Positions 35,321-45,160 are shown, counted from the stretch's first letter. The stretch: DNA of 64,000 nucleotides from UBA1309 sp047605645 (GCA_047605645.1 JASGFJ010000008.1:1-64000), one strand, 5' to 3'. Program-made: numbers and translations. Notes: generated by a model not told the origin, from the letters alone.

Positions 35321-36490
35321 ATGCTAACTTTTTCCTCATACCAAAACGCCATCATCACATTACTTCCGCTATTTTCGTCGGTGACATGTGGAATTCTGAT
35401 GTTACTGTCTCTAAGGCACAGCTTTACTGCGGATGAACACAAACTCAAAAGCATCACTAGCCTGTATCTGGGAATGGCCACGCTCGCCTGGGTTACCACT
35501 TTCACCTACAACTACGCCCCGGAAGTGTTTGTCTGCCTGAACGCACTCTGCCTGCTCACCTACCTGCTCAACCCCATCCTTTTTTACCACATTGTATACC
35601 GGCTTACTGGCTTCAATGAGGAAAAAAAGTTTTCCGGATGGCACTATCTCGCTCCTGTCGTCCTCACAGGACTGCTCCTTGCCTGGTCGTTGTTCGTGCC
35701 TTACGAAGTACAACTGGAGATTGTAGAGGGGAAAGGCCAGGTCATTCCCGAGGGAAAATACGAAATATATGCGCATCTGTTTCTTTCCAAACCGTTGCTC
35801 CGCATGCTATTCAATGCCATCTATTCCTTTTTGACGGTTTTGCTGCTCGCCACGTACTACCGCAAAGCAGCCAGGCCGACAAGCCTGGTGCGCAAGCCGT
35901 CCCGATGGATTGTATTTATTACAGCTATCTCTCTGGTTTCGATGCTTGTATCCATCCTTATCTGGACAACACCGCGCGACCGGATCCTGTTTTCGACCCG
36001 GATACAACTTGTGCTATTTTTTGTCGTCCTTCAACACATCCTACTGACCTACCATGTTATCCGCCGCAGATATTTGCTGTTTGTGATTGTACCCGAATTC
36101 AGACATAGCGTTCAAAACGAAACAGAATGGCAATTTCATTCGGGAAAGATATCCCAAAGCGCACTGGAAACTTACTTGTCGGAAGAAAAACCGTACCTGC
36201 GAACCGACTTCAGGATAACGGAACTCGCCGAAGCATTTGATATCAGCCGGGCCAGGGCGTCGGCCTTTATCAACAAAACCTACGGAATAAACTTCAACCG
36301 CTATATCAACCAGTGGCGACTAAAGGAGATGCAACGTCTCTCCCGACTGCCGGACAATCAGGGTCAACAGACAGGCAACTACCTCCACGAAGCGGGATTT
36401 ACCGACCGCCGCCAATACAACCGCGTACTGAAAGCGGAAAGAGATGCTGCCGAAGCAGAAGATACACATACAGAAAACAACCGACAATGA
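35321..36490 (+). CDS. Membrane-embedded AraC-type regulator, first of pair
   Basis: A 389-residue protein. The N-terminal 250 residues hold about six or seven hydrophobic segments (for example IITLLPLFSSVTCGILMLLSL, FLTVLLLATYY, IQLVLFFVVLQHILLTYHVI). The C-terminal 110 residues are an AraC-like helix-turn-helix: FRITELAEAFDISRARASAFI then YGINFNRYINQWRLKEM. No kinase or receiver domain is present, so the DNA-binding domain is tethered to the membrane. Its stop overlaps the start of the next gene by 4 nt (ATGA). It likely senses a signal in or across the membrane and regulates nearby genes; the signal is unknown. Confidence 0.82.
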   Translation: MLTFSSYQNAIITLLPLFSSVTCGILMLLSLRHSFTADEHKLKSITSLYLGMATLAWVTTFTYNYAPEVFVCLNALCLLTYLLNPILFYHIVYRLTGFNEEKKFSGWHYLAPVVLTGLLLAWSLFVPYEVQLEIVEGKGQVIPEGKYEIYAHLFLSKPLLRMLFNAIYSFLTVLLLATYYRKAARPTSLVRKPSRWIVFITAISLVSMLVSILIWTTPRDRILFSTRIQLVLFFVVLQHILLTYHVIRRRYLLFVIVPEFRHSVQNETEWQFHSGKISQSALETYLSEEKPYLRTDFRITELAEAFDISRARASAFINKTYGINFNRYINQWRLKEMQRLSRLPDNQGQQTGNYLHEAGFTDRRQYNRVLKAERDAAEAEDTHTENNRQ

Positions 36491-37599
36491 CAGATCACCT
36501 TATACAAGCCCTTGTGTTTTCAGCTCCGATGTTTACGGCGCTATTTTGTTGCCTCTTTTCTCTGATACACTACTTCTCCCGAAAACAGCCACATTCCGGA
36601 AAGCCTGTAGTGTGTATAGCAGGAGCCTTGTTTTCCGCCACACTCTGTTGGTTGGGGACAATACTCTTTCTCTCGGGGAGCACGATCTTTGTCTATTACA
36701 ATACCCTCTTCTTACTGGCACTGATGCTCTATCAGGTATTTCTCTATCATTTCGTATCCACCATTACCGGGACAGACAACAAGCCATTTCTTCGCACACA
36801 CTACCTTATTCCCTTTTTCATTACCCCGATTATGGGACTATGGCCGGCACTTGTCCCGCCGGAAGTGAAAACAACTATCGCAGCACATCTCGGAAACAGG
36901 CATCCTCACGATCCGCTCTTGTCGATTGCGGCCTCTTCCTTCACGTTTATCTTCTGCGTCTATAACCTCCTTTATGCAACATTGGGAGTTCGACGAGTCC
37001 GGAAATACCGACAGGAGATTGTAAATGATTCAGCCGATTCGGCAGGTATTACCATGCGGTGTCTCTACCTCTTTATAATCCTTATCCTTTCGAGCATCCC
37101 CATCCCATTCGCCACGCTCTTTACCGACAGGGAAACCCTGATTGCCTCACGCTTTACAATGGTCGCCATCCTCCTGCCCATCATACAATATATACTGCTC
37201 ACATACAACCTCCTTGCGGACAACAATGTGCTTATCGAACCTCCAACGGCAAAAAACACAACAGACCGGGAAAACCGGAGGCTCAACCGCAAACGCTTCG
37301 AAAAATACATCCGTAAAGAGAAACCTTTCCTGAACCCCAAACTGAAAATTACAGATGTGGCCCTGGATCTGTATTCTAACCGAAGTTATGTCTCCGCCTT
37401 TATCAATCAGGAATACGGCAAGAATTTCAACTGCTACATCAACTCCCTGCGTCTGGCGGAACTCGACCGGTTGCGCACACTCCCGCAAAACAAAAAATAC
37501 AGCCACACCGAATTGTTGTTTATGGCCGGATTCAGCGATTACAGAGGATACCTGCGGGCAAAAAATGAAGCGGATAAGTCAGGAATAATGGGCTTGTAA
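36487..37599 (+). CDS. Membrane-embedded AraC-type regulator, second of pair
   Basis: The product has 370 residues from the ATG at 36487, chosen because it overlaps the preceding stop as ATGA; the frame is open 58 codons further upstream, but that would lie inside the first gene and is not protein-like. It has the same plan as its partner: about seven hydrophobic segments, then a HTH domain (LKITDVALDLYSNRSYVSAFI, YGKNFNCYINSLRLAELDRL, LLFMAGFSDYRGYLRAKNE). The two proteins share topology and motif positions but are strongly diverged, indicating an old duplication. Translational coupling suggests a fixed ratio and perhaps a heterodimer. Confidence 0.82.
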   Translation: MTDHLIQALVFSAPMFTALFCCLFSLIHYFSRKQPHSGKPVVCIAGALFSATLCWLGTILFLSGSTIFVYYNTLFLLALMLYQVFLYHFVSTITGTDNKPFLRTHYLIPFFITPIMGLWPALVPPEVKTTIAAHLGNRHPHDPLLSIAASSFTFIFCVYNLLYATLGVRRVRKYRQEIVNDSADSAGITMRCLYLFIILILSSIPIPFATLFTDRETLIASRFTMVAILLPIIQYILLTYNLLADNNVLIEPPTAKNTTDRENRRLNRKRFEKYIRKEKPFLNPKLKITDVALDLYSNRSYVSAFINQEYGKNFNCYINSLRLAELDRLRTLPQNKKYSHTELLFMAGFSDYRGYLRAKNEADKSGIMGL

Positions 37600-37679
37600 T
37601 CTATATCTTCGCCCGAACCGGCCGATGGTCGGGCACAACAAGGCCCCAGCAAGTGATACATGAAAGCAATGTATACAAT

Positions 37680-40600
37680 CTATTTCTTTTCCAAATCCAC
37701 CTCATAACTGCTGCCATCCTTACAGAAGAACAGCAATACCGTTTCTTTTTTATCTGCGGAAATAATCCGGCAAGATTTAGTTTCGGTTATGGGTTTCCAA
37801 AAGCCTTTCAGCGTAATATGCACAGGTATTTCGCCACTCTCGTTATTGATCCACGGACGCGAATAAATGCTTCGCTCCACCCGCTTTCCGTCCTTGTCGT
37901 ATATATCGTCGGAAGAGCCGCGATAAAGAGCCAAATCGGGATTAGCCACTGTCAGCGTCAATCTGTTTCCGCTCTCTTTCAGCATCACCAGGCAAGAAGT
38001 ATCGGCCTTAGCCAGCCATCCCCGGGGGAGGCGGAGCGGCTTTTCAAACAATACATACGAAGTGGTATGGCTATTTCTATCCCGGACAATGTGTGCATCG
38101 CTATCGTGCTGAAGCACCTGATAAGAAGGCTTTCGACCGAAAGTGCTTCGATTGGCAGGGCTGATGGCCGGAAGTACCGCATATTCATAGGAAGCATTGC
38201 GGGGCGCCTTCCCATGTTCGAAAAACAGCGTCACCCAATCGGCCGCGGTGTTCTCTCCGGTATTCTGCATACGGGAATATTGAGGGAAGTTCTTTTCAAA
38301 TCGCAGCTCGTGCTGTCTCTCTTTAGGTATATAATACCCCGTTCCTGCGGGATCGACCCACATCGTGCCGTTGGGTCGATAGCGCTCCCAATACCTTTTC
38401 AGGCTGTCGCTGGTCACGGCCTGCTGAAACAGCGTTGTCTCGGTGTCGAACTCCGAATTCTCATTCTCAATATTGCTACCCAGGCACACAATCACATCGT
38501 CGAAAAAATGGAACGACTTGCGGGCTCTGTGCGAACCGTTGTATTTATCATGTTCATGGAGTTTCATCCCGAAAATTCCATTGCTGCTGCGTTGCGAGAG
38601 CCCTCCGGCAAACGCCTCGTCGGAATAGAGCATCTCTTCGAATCCGGAGAATTTATCGACATTCAGCACATTTGCCTCCAGTTTTTCTACCGGCAGATGA
38701 ATCGCGGTCGTACCCGGAATACGCCCCCAGTCGAAGCCCTTTTGAATCCACCCGCCGGTCTCCGGAGTCACCGTTTTGCCTGCCGGAGCTGTCAGTATCT
38801 GCAAGCTTGCGTGAGCCAGGTAGCGTCCGTAGCGGTTGGCTCCCAGGTAATGTTCGGCCGCCCAGAGGTAACGCGAATGCCCCCGCACCACTGCCGCCCA
38901 GTTGCCCCGGCGTTGTACCGACAAACAGCCGTAAGGCATACTGATATTCCCCTGAGGGTCGCTTTCGGCATAGCCACCGGCTTCTTTCAGCTCCTGCACC
39001 AACCGGTTTTTCTCCTGTTTGTTTTCCTGCGGAGAATATTCCGGTTGAAGTTCGCGGTCGTCACTCGTGTCCACCAATCTCAGGTAAGCCGCAGCCAGCT
39101 CGGGGTCTACCTTGTTTTTGCCGTCGGGAGAACCTGCCAGGGCCAACCGGGCATACTGGGTAGGCACCAATTGCCCTCTTCCATCGGGATGCCGTCCCGA
39201 CATCGCCAGGGGGAAATGTGTTTTATTGCAGTAGAAGCGCATCGCCATCAGAGCCTTTTTCACCGTTGAATGCCCCCATTCGGAGATCGCAAATTCCGTT
39301 TGGCTCAACAGGTAAATCATATCGGTAGCGCCATCGAGTCCGCCTATAGCGTATGCCGGATAATTGTTGCAGTGATGGTAGGCGCTTCCGTCTATTTTGA
39401 AAGCATCCTGTAATCCTTTTGCCGGAAGACATCCGTTATTGATCCACCGGCTGAATGAACGCAGATACTGCACCTTTTCGGGCGAATCGGGCATCAGCAT
39501 AATGCTGCTGAAACGACCGGCAGCCAAGGTATTGAACGCATCCATATCCATTCCGTTTTCTTCCGGCCGGATAAATACCTCGTTGGTCATGGCATACCAG
39601 CGAAGAGCCTGGTCGGCCTCATCCAACAATCCGGCTTCCGCCAACACCTCCCTCATCAGATAGCAGGCGGAAAAGAAGTTTCGGAAACTGTATCCATAAT
39701 GAGTGATAATGCCCAGACAGCTGCCGTAGGCCACGCCCTGATCCTGTGCATGACGAAACAGATTCACAAACATATCTTTCAACACCGTCTTCTCTGCCTC
39801 CGATTGGCTGTTGTTCCATGCCAGAGCGGTGCGCTTCATCAAGGTGAAATAGTTGCGCAGCTCCATGTCGTTTCTCTCAAAGATATTTTTCCAGTCGGGA
39901 ATCAGCCGTTCGTAAGCTTCTGCCGCTCTCGAATAAAAAAGGGGGACGCCGACAATGCCTCCTTTGCTGTTGGTGGCTATCCGGTAGCTCATGTATTCGT
40001 CCCGCAACGCCCGAATAGCTCCCGATGAAGTTCCCGGAGTCACATTCAGCAGGCGTTCGAACCGCGTATTTATTTTTTGAATATCGCTTTTTTGCCTGTC
40101 AGTCAAAGGTGCTGCCTGAATATCGGGCTTACATGTTGACATCTTCAACAGAAGCAGCCAGTGATTTTGCGTATTTTGATTGACAAAAGGCACCTGCCGG
40201 TCGGGGGACTGGTATCTGTGGTCGGTTTTGGTAGCAGTGATCAGATGGTCAATAAATAATTCGCCCGCCTCATCGGGAGCGACTATCCGAATCTCATTCA
40301 TCCCCACCTCCGGTGTTCCCTGCATGTCTCTCTCGTAGCAAACCCAAGCTGCCCGCCATCCGGTGAAGTTGATGTTGAAGGGGAAATAGGCACAGGTTTT
40401 TCCATTTTTTAGAAATTCAAACCGGATGCTCTTATTCATCGGTTTTTCGTTATACACCCACACAATGAAAGTAGAAAGATAGGTATCTTTCCCGGTCGGG
40501 TCGACAGGCTCATATCCCAGCTCTCTTTTTATGCGCAGGCTGCCTCCCGGCGCAAACGACCACGAGAGCGAATGCTGCCCATCCTTGTAGTGATCGCCCG

Positions 40601-40745
40601 AAAGCGTTGCTTGTGCATGTTCCGGAAAGACCTCCGACAAAGCGTTGTCATTCTCGAAAGACAAGAGCCTTTCATGCACAACCGGTTGCGCTTGCATCCA
40701 TCCTCCAAAAAGAAAGGATAGAAAAAGTGTGATGATGTATTTCAT
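37680..40745 (-). CDS. Chondroitin ABC lyase-type polysaccharide lyase (PL8)
   Basis: The product has 1021 residues from the ATG at 40745, where a signal peptide (MKYIITLFLSFLFGGWMQAQ) begins; the frame is open 40 codons further, without a sensible start. Order: Lyase_N jelly-roll (LLSFENDNALSEVF, HYKDGQHSLSWSF), alpha-helical toroid, then the PL8 beta-sandwich domains. The catalytic His-Tyr pair is in AYHHCNNYPAY (His458, Tyr465, spacing 7 as in chondroitinase ABC) with Arg in SGRHPDGRGQ. It cleaves chondroitin/dermatan sulfate or hyaluronan by beta-elimination, giving unsaturated disaccharides. There is no sorting tail, so it is probably periplasmic. Last gene of the leftward locus. Confidence 0.92.
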   Translation of the reverse strand: MKYIITLFLSFLFGGWMQAQPVVHERLLSFENDNALSEVFPEHAQATLSGDHYKDGQHSLSWSFAPGGSLRIKRELGYEPVDPTGKDTYLSTFIVWVYNEKPMNKSIRFEFLKNGKTCAYFPFNINFTGWRAAWVCYERDMQGTPEVGMNEIRIVAPDEAGELFIDHLITATKTDHRYQSPDRQVPFVNQNTQNHWLLLLKMSTCKPDIQAAPLTDRQKSDIQKINTRFERLLNVTPGTSSGAIRALRDEYMSYRIATNSKGGIVGVPLFYSRAAEAYERLIPDWKNIFERNDMELRNYFTLMKRTALAWNNSQSEAEKTVLKDMFVNLFRHAQDQGVAYGSCLGIITHYGYSFRNFFSACYLMREVLAEAGLLDEADQALRWYAMTNEVFIRPEENGMDMDAFNTLAAGRFSSIMLMPDSPEKVQYLRSFSRWINNGCLPAKGLQDAFKIDGSAYHHCNNYPAYAIGGLDGATDMIYLLSQTEFAISEWGHSTVKKALMAMRFYCNKTHFPLAMSGRHPDGRGQLVPTQYARLALAGSPDGKNKVDPELAAAYLRLVDTSDDRELQPEYSPQENKQEKNRLVQELKEAGGYAESDPQGNISMPYGCLSVQRRGNWAAVVRGHSRYLWAAEHYLGANRYGRYLAHASLQILTAPAGKTVTPETGGWIQKGFDWGRIPGTTAIHLPVEKLEANVLNVDKFSGFEEMLYSDEAFAGGLSQRSSNGIFGMKLHEHDKYNGSHRARKSFHFFDDVIVCLGSNIENENSEFDTETTLFQQAVTSDSLKRYWERYRPNGTMWVDPAGTGYYIPKERQHELRFEKNFPQYSRMQNTGENTAADWVTLFFEHGKAPRNASYEYAVLPAISPANRSTFGRKPSYQVLQHDSDAHIVRDRNSHTTSYVLFEKPLRLPRGWLAKADTSCLVMLKESGNRLTLTVANPDLALYRGSSDDIYDKDGKRVERSIYSRPWINNESGEIPVHITLKGFWKPITETKSCRIISADKKETVLLFFCKDGSSYEVDLEKK

Positions 40746-40906
40746 TTTCTTTGGAACTTGATTGAAAGTACGATCCGCAGTACCGGGAAGGCGACCGGAA
40801 GCCTCTCTTCCACGGGATAAACAGATAATTATCTCTTTAGAGCGGGCATATCCCGTCTCTACCATGCAAATTCAGATATATATCAGCGAATATACGAATT
40901 TACAGT

Positions 40907-43252
40907 TTATTTGCCTGGTATAAGGTTGAAGTAAACAGGCGCACCATCCTGCAAGGTGAAGCTCACCTTTGTATTGCCTCCGATTACCTGCGTGCGGATT
41001 GTTGGATGGTTGTCCGGACAAGTCCAGTTTCCTTTCAAAAGAATATCCGCATGGGTGGGAGAAGAAATCCATCCGAAATCCTTGTTGGCTACAGGGTTCA
41101 GATTCGGATTGCAGGCTGCCAGCTTCATCAGGGAGGCACTCTCTTGGCGCACGAGCAACAACAATGGTGTTTCAGAGGCAAGTAGCAGCTCCGAATTCAG
41201 GCTTTGAAACGGTTTGAAAACCGAATAAGCACGTATATTTTGTGGTTTATATTTCAAGGCGTGAAGAAGGGAGTCCTGACGGATAATCTCATAAAGCACA
41301 TTCTTTTTGGCATCGGCCTTTTTCGCTATCCCGGCAAGCTCTTGCGCATTGGAATTGGGCTTCACAATAAAGAAGTACGACTTATCGCGGGTCTTTACTC
41401 CGTGATTGAGGTAGGCTTTTGAAGCAGTCACCGTTGTCTCCGGGTTTTGGGCATCGCTTCCGGTTTGGTTGGGCGTTGTCTGTTTTCCGAAGGTCAACAC
41501 CAGCTCATTATTTCCGGGAGGAATAATATAAGCTGTAGACTGCGGATTGAGAATCCACTGTAATTGATCAGACTGTAGTGTTTGGCCGTATCCTTCGGTA
41601 ATCTCTTTTCCATTCAGAAGTAATTTTCCGCTGCCGGAATATCGGATGGATTGAAACAGATTGGTGGCCGTAATCATGTCATCTTTGTAATTGCCGGAAG
41701 CACTGATATTGCTTCCCATACAGAAAAGCATTCCGTCGATAGCAAACACCGACTTGCGGAATACCAGATGGGTCGGCTCAAAGGTTTGCTTTCCCCATTT
41801 GTCAATCTGGTCGAAATCCGCCGCAAACAAGCCCGTTTTCCCCCAGGCCAAAGACCCGGCAAAGTTGGTTGTCCGTGCAAATTGGTCGAACCGCTGCGAT
41901 GTATTTCCCGAAGGCATCATTTCCGGCCAGGAAGTGTAGTGGACAGTCGTTGTCCCCGGTACCACATTCCAGTCCCAGCCGCCACTCATATCATCGGAAG
42001 GGCAACCCGACTTGCTCAAAGGCCCTTCATACATCACTTCGAGCGATCCGTGACTCTGATAACGGCCGAAGCGATTCTGTTTGTTATAGATTTCGGCACC
42101 CCAGAATTTGCTGGTGGGGCAACGCATGGTCACCACCCAGTTGTCGTTCCGGTAAATGCCGATAGGGCTGTAATTGAATTGGTAAAATCCGTTTAAATCG
42201 TGTTTGCCGACTTTGTATTGTTCCGATTGAAAGAAGAAATTATAGTCGGCGGCCAGTTGCGGGTCGAAAGCCTGATTTTCCAAAGCTCCGCCAATTTCTA
42301 TCAGTTTTTTGAAGTTCTCTTTCGAGACCTGCACTTTCACGCCGTTGCGCCCGTAAGGATTTCGCCCGGCAAGAGAGTTTGCCGTATAACGGATATCTCC
42401 GGTGCCGCATGGCGCCATCAGGTAGATAGAGACAACCGCTTTGCTCATCCGCCGATACGCTTCCGGGGCAACCTGAAAAGGAGTGCTTTTCAAGGGCCAG
42501 GCCAGCTTTATCCACGACTCGTACGAATACATGTAGTTGTTGTAATGTGATTTATGGTGAAATCCTGTCCCGTCAGGTTTCAGCATATCCCGTTGCCCGG
42601 GTACATATTCTGTGACCCAGTTGAGATAGCGGGTCAGCGCACGCAAATGCTGTATGGCTGTGTTTGCATCGGGTTGACTCACGGCATAGCTGTAGAAAAA
42701 GGTAGCCACATTGGTCAACACATCGGCTTCAATACGGGAGAGAAACTGATCGTCAGGCAAATACACGGTTTTAAAATCCAGCACCTTCGCAAGAAACCCC
42801 AGAAGCTGCTCTTTCTGCCCGCTGTCTGCCACCTGTAAGGACGCCAGAAAACCTTTCGGTAAAATGCGAACAGTGGAATAGTCATTCGTAGGAAGCGTAA
42901 AGTCAATATTTTCTGAAATGCCTTGCGACAAAATAGCTCCGATAAAGCTTCTGCACAGCTCTTTGTCGGCCGGAGAAGCAGCCAGGGCTTCCAGCGCTGT
43001 GGAAATACGCAACAAAACTTGTTTATCCACACTGCCCGAAAGATCCAAGGTTTGAGTACCCTTCACCACCCCTGTGGCGAAATCACGCGCTTTGAGCAGT
43101 TGAGCCTCGGGGGCCTTTGCAGGAACTAGGGTATAGACTTCCTTCAGCTTTTTATATGCCTGTAACTCCGCTTCAGAAGGCTGAATCTGCGCAAAAGAGA
43201 GGACAGAAACCCAAAAACATAACATTCCCAGAAAAGACACTCTTTTTTTCAT
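40907..43252 (-). CDS. Polysaccharide lyase family 8, short form
   Basis: A 781-residue protein with a signal peptide (MKKRVSFLGMLCFWVSVLSF) and no Lyase_N domain. The toroid domain contains KPDGTGFHHKSHYNNYMYSY (His233, Tyr240) and SLAGRNPYGRNG; the beta domains contain GIYRNDNWVVTMR, NRFGRYQSHGSLEVMY and GGWDWNVVPGTTTVHY. This is the pattern of Bacteroidota chondroitinase AC / hyaluronate-type lyases. It complements the ABC-type lyase immediately downstream, 161 nt away. Its start codon abuts a full leader repeat, and a terminator lies upstream between it and GH88, so it may be expressed separately from the susCD operon. Confidence 0.92.
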   Translation of the reverse strand: MKKRVSFLGMLCFWVSVLSFAQIQPSEAELQAYKKLKEVYTLVPAKAPEAQLLKARDFATGVVKGTQTLDLSGSVDKQVLLRISTALEALAASPADKELCRSFIGAILSQGISENIDFTLPTNDYSTVRILPKGFLASLQVADSGQKEQLLGFLAKVLDFKTVYLPDDQFLSRIEADVLTNVATFFYSYAVSQPDANTAIQHLRALTRYLNWVTEYVPGQRDMLKPDGTGFHHKSHYNNYMYSYESWIKLAWPLKSTPFQVAPEAYRRMSKAVVSIYLMAPCGTGDIRYTANSLAGRNPYGRNGVKVQVSKENFKKLIEIGGALENQAFDPQLAADYNFFFQSEQYKVGKHDLNGFYQFNYSPIGIYRNDNWVVTMRCPTSKFWGAEIYNKQNRFGRYQSHGSLEVMYEGPLSKSGCPSDDMSGGWDWNVVPGTTTVHYTSWPEMMPSGNTSQRFDQFARTTNFAGSLAWGKTGLFAADFDQIDKWGKQTFEPTHLVFRKSVFAIDGMLFCMGSNISASGNYKDDMITATNLFQSIRYSGSGKLLLNGKEITEGYGQTLQSDQLQWILNPQSTAYIIPPGNNELVLTFGKQTTPNQTGSDAQNPETTVTASKAYLNHGVKTRDKSYFFIVKPNSNAQELAGIAKKADAKKNVLYEIIRQDSLLHALKYKPQNIRAYSVFKPFQSLNSELLLASETPLLLLVRQESASLMKLAACNPNLNPVANKDFGWISSPTHADILLKGNWTCPDNHPTIRTQVIGGNTKVSFTLQDGAPVYFNLIPGK

Positions 43253-43345
43253 ACGGTTTAATTCTTATGGTTAGGTCGTATCGCGCTCGCTTGAGTTTTA
43301 AATCATTGTTTGGAATGATTGAATACACACCAGGCTTCGCTTCAT
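43253..43345 (-). repeat. Start-codon-abutting leader repeat, copy upstream of short PL8
   Basis: 93 bp on the minus strand, from an ATG at 43345 (frame MKRSLVCIQSFQTMI then stop) to GAATTAAACCGT directly before the PL8 ATG. It is of the subtype without the TGCATGCA palindrome and has the same length as the rmlA copy. Confidence 0.8.
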
Positions 43346-43676
43346 ACAATTTAGTTTTACTTTTTCGACGGAGTGAAACCTGTTTCTTTTTTTATTCAGA
43401 ATCTGAATGATAAAAAACACGCCTCCCTTCGTATTCATTCCGCATAAAAAACGCGGAGGATACACCCTGAATACAGCCGGCAATAACATTATAAATCAAT
43501 GCAAAGGAGCTCCGGTCTTCTCTCTTCTCGTCCGAAAACCCGCCATAAAAGCGGATTTCGAACGGATGAAGATGTTACCCTTGTCCCTGTTTCATCACAC
43601 AATACAGGTGGGCACCTTCAGAGAAAAGGCTTCGCTTTGACATATCTGAAGGAAAAAACGTTCTTACCCAAAGCTT

Positions 43677-43698
43677 AAAAGGCATCATTCGGCCTTTT
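43677..43698 (-). terminator. Intrinsic terminator after the GH88 gene
   Basis: AAAAGGC, 8-nt loop, GCCTTTT; read leftward the stem is followed by TTTT. It lies about 100 nt after the GH88 stop, separating that gene from the two leftward PL8 genes. The 546-bp gap 43253-43799 holds otherwise only the leader repeat and unassigned sequence. Confidence 0.65.
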
Positions 43699-43799
43699 GA
43701 TTCATAATTCCGCTTGATTGAGTTGGGCCGGAGAAAGCCGATATGCATTCACTTTTTGTCAAAGAAGGATGGTATATAGGGTGTTATACAAAGCTCTGC

Positions 43800-45008
43800 T
43801 CATCGACAGTCGATCTGTTTTTTACGGACAAGGGCTTCCAGGAAGTAGTAGTCCGCATAATTCAGAGGCACATCAATCTCCTGAGTATGGGGTATGCTTC
43901 CGACAGAGTGCATCAGCAGGAAGTTTCCATTGGTCCCGACAATCGCGCGATAAGCCGGGCTCGACAGGGAAGCCATGATTTTGTCTGCTGTGTCCTTGTA
44001 TTCGGGTTTGTATTGACTCAACTCGTAAAGGGCAGAGGCTATCACGGCGGCGGCGGAAGCATCCCGGGGTTCGTTTGGAATATTCGGTGCATTGAAGTCC
44101 CAATAGGGTACTAAATCGGCAGGCATATTCTTATTTTTAAACAAAAAATCATATATTTTTTCGGCCATCTCCAAATAACGCTTGTCTTGAGTCTCCCGGT
44201 AGCAAACCGTAAATCCGTATAATCCCCAGGCTTGCCCGCGCGCCCAGGCCGATTCGTCACTGTATCCCTGGGCAGTGCATCTGCCTCTCACGCCTCCTTT
44301 GTTTTTGTCGTAATCTACCACATGGTAACAACTGAAGTCGGGCCGGTAGTGATTCTTCAGGGTCATATCGGCATGCGAAATCGCAATATGCCGGAAAGTT
44401 GTATCGCCTGATAACTTAGTAGCCTCAAACAACAACTCGAGGTTCATCATATTGTCGATAATCACCGGACAACTCCAGCCTTTTTTGCCCTGCCATCCGC
44501 GGTCTTCATCCCACGACTGAATAACTCCAGCTGCGGGTCGAAAACGGGTAGACAACGATTTTGCAGCTTCTACGATAACGCTTTCATAAGCCGGATTCTT
44601 CGTCAGGCGATAGGCATTTCCGTAACTGCAATAGATCATAAATCCGATATCGTGATGCCACTTTAGGTACTTCACCGAATCAAGTGCTTCGGTATACTTG
44701 GTGCCTACTTTTTCCCATTTCTTATCATGGGTCAACTCGTACATATACCACATACTGCCGGGGAAAAAGCCACTTGTCCAGTCATCGATGGGAATGTATT
44801 CGATCTTATTGCAATTTGTTGTCCGCGGATTCAGGATCTTCCCCGATTCTTCAATCAGTTTCACCTGATAACCCAATTGCTGTGATGCAACATGCACGTT
44901 ATCAGAAATAAGCGAACACGCATCTTCCGGTTTTTGCTGTTGCTCTTTTTTATTGCTGCAAGCCAGAGTCATCAAGGCTAACAATATTATATAACCAGCT
45001 TTATTCAT
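43800..45008 (-). CDS. Unsaturated glucuronyl hydrolase (GH88)
   Basis: A 402-residue lipoprotein: signal ends LMTLACSN with a lipobox Cys at residue 17. The alpha6/alpha6 barrel contains WHHDIGFMIYCSYG (Asp120) and WSCPVIIDNMMNLELL (Asp185), corresponding to the two catalytic Asp residues of GH88, plus SAWARGQAWGLYGF. It hydrates the 4,5-unsaturated uronic acid at the non-reducing end of the disaccharides made by PL8 enzymes, releasing GalNAc or GlcNAc. It is the last gene of the susCD operon before a terminator. Confidence 0.94.
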   Translation of the reverse strand: MNKAGYIILLALMTLACSNKKEQQQKPEDACSLISDNVHVASQQLGYQVKLIEESGKILNPRTTNCNKIEYIPIDDWTSGFFPGSMWYMYELTHDKKWEKVGTKYTEALDSVKYLKWHHDIGFMIYCSYGNAYRLTKNPAYESVIVEAAKSLSTRFRPAAGVIQSWDEDRGWQGKKGWSCPVIIDNMMNLELLFEATKLSGDTTFRHIAISHADMTLKNHYRPDFSCYHVVDYDKNKGGVRGRCTAQGYSDESAWARGQAWGLYGFTVCYRETQDKRYLEMAEKIYDFLFKNKNMPADLVPYWDFNAPNIPNEPRDASAAAVIASALYELSQYKPEYKDTADKIMASLSSPAYRAIVGTNGNFLLMHSVGSIPHTQEIDVPLNYADYYFLEALVRKKQIDCR

Positions 45009-45054
45009 ACTACCCTTTTTCTATTTGTCTATATTTTGCTTATTTCATGTTTTT

Positions 45055-45160
45055 TCAACCCACAACCTTTATTACAAGGCTCCTGGTTACTCCGGAGGAA
45101 TGACTCATATTCCCGTGTGTAGCCACAAAGGTTCCGTCATACACGCCTTTGTCTGTAACC
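45055..45160 (-). pseudogene. Partial tandem duplicate of the DUF5017-like gene 3' end
   Basis: Minus-strand translation TDKGVYDGTFVATHGNMSHS then SLVIKVVG and stop matches the last 34 codons of the neighbouring gene (KDKGVYDVTFVATNGNMDHF ... NLVIKVVD). The similarity continues past the stop (GAAAAAA-CATGAAATAAGC). It is a relic of a duplicated gene or a short segment duplication. The rest of the 211-bp gap shows no gene. Confidence 0.75.

Noticed and set aside
36313..36486. A 58-codon upstream extension of the second AraC-type regulator
   Set aside because: It lies inside the HTH-coding end of the first regulator and is not protein-like; the ATGA overlap at 36487 is a natural start.
37653..39269. 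A 538-codon plus-strand open frame opposite the chondroitin ABC lyase gene
   Set aside because: It lies wholly antisense to a gene with clear PL8 motifs, starts at a non-ATG codon, and its text is Arg/His/Ser-rich without any recognisable domain.
41651..42196. A 181-codon plus-strand frame opposite the short PL8 gene
   Set aside because: Antisense shadow within conserved PL8 beta-domain sequence.
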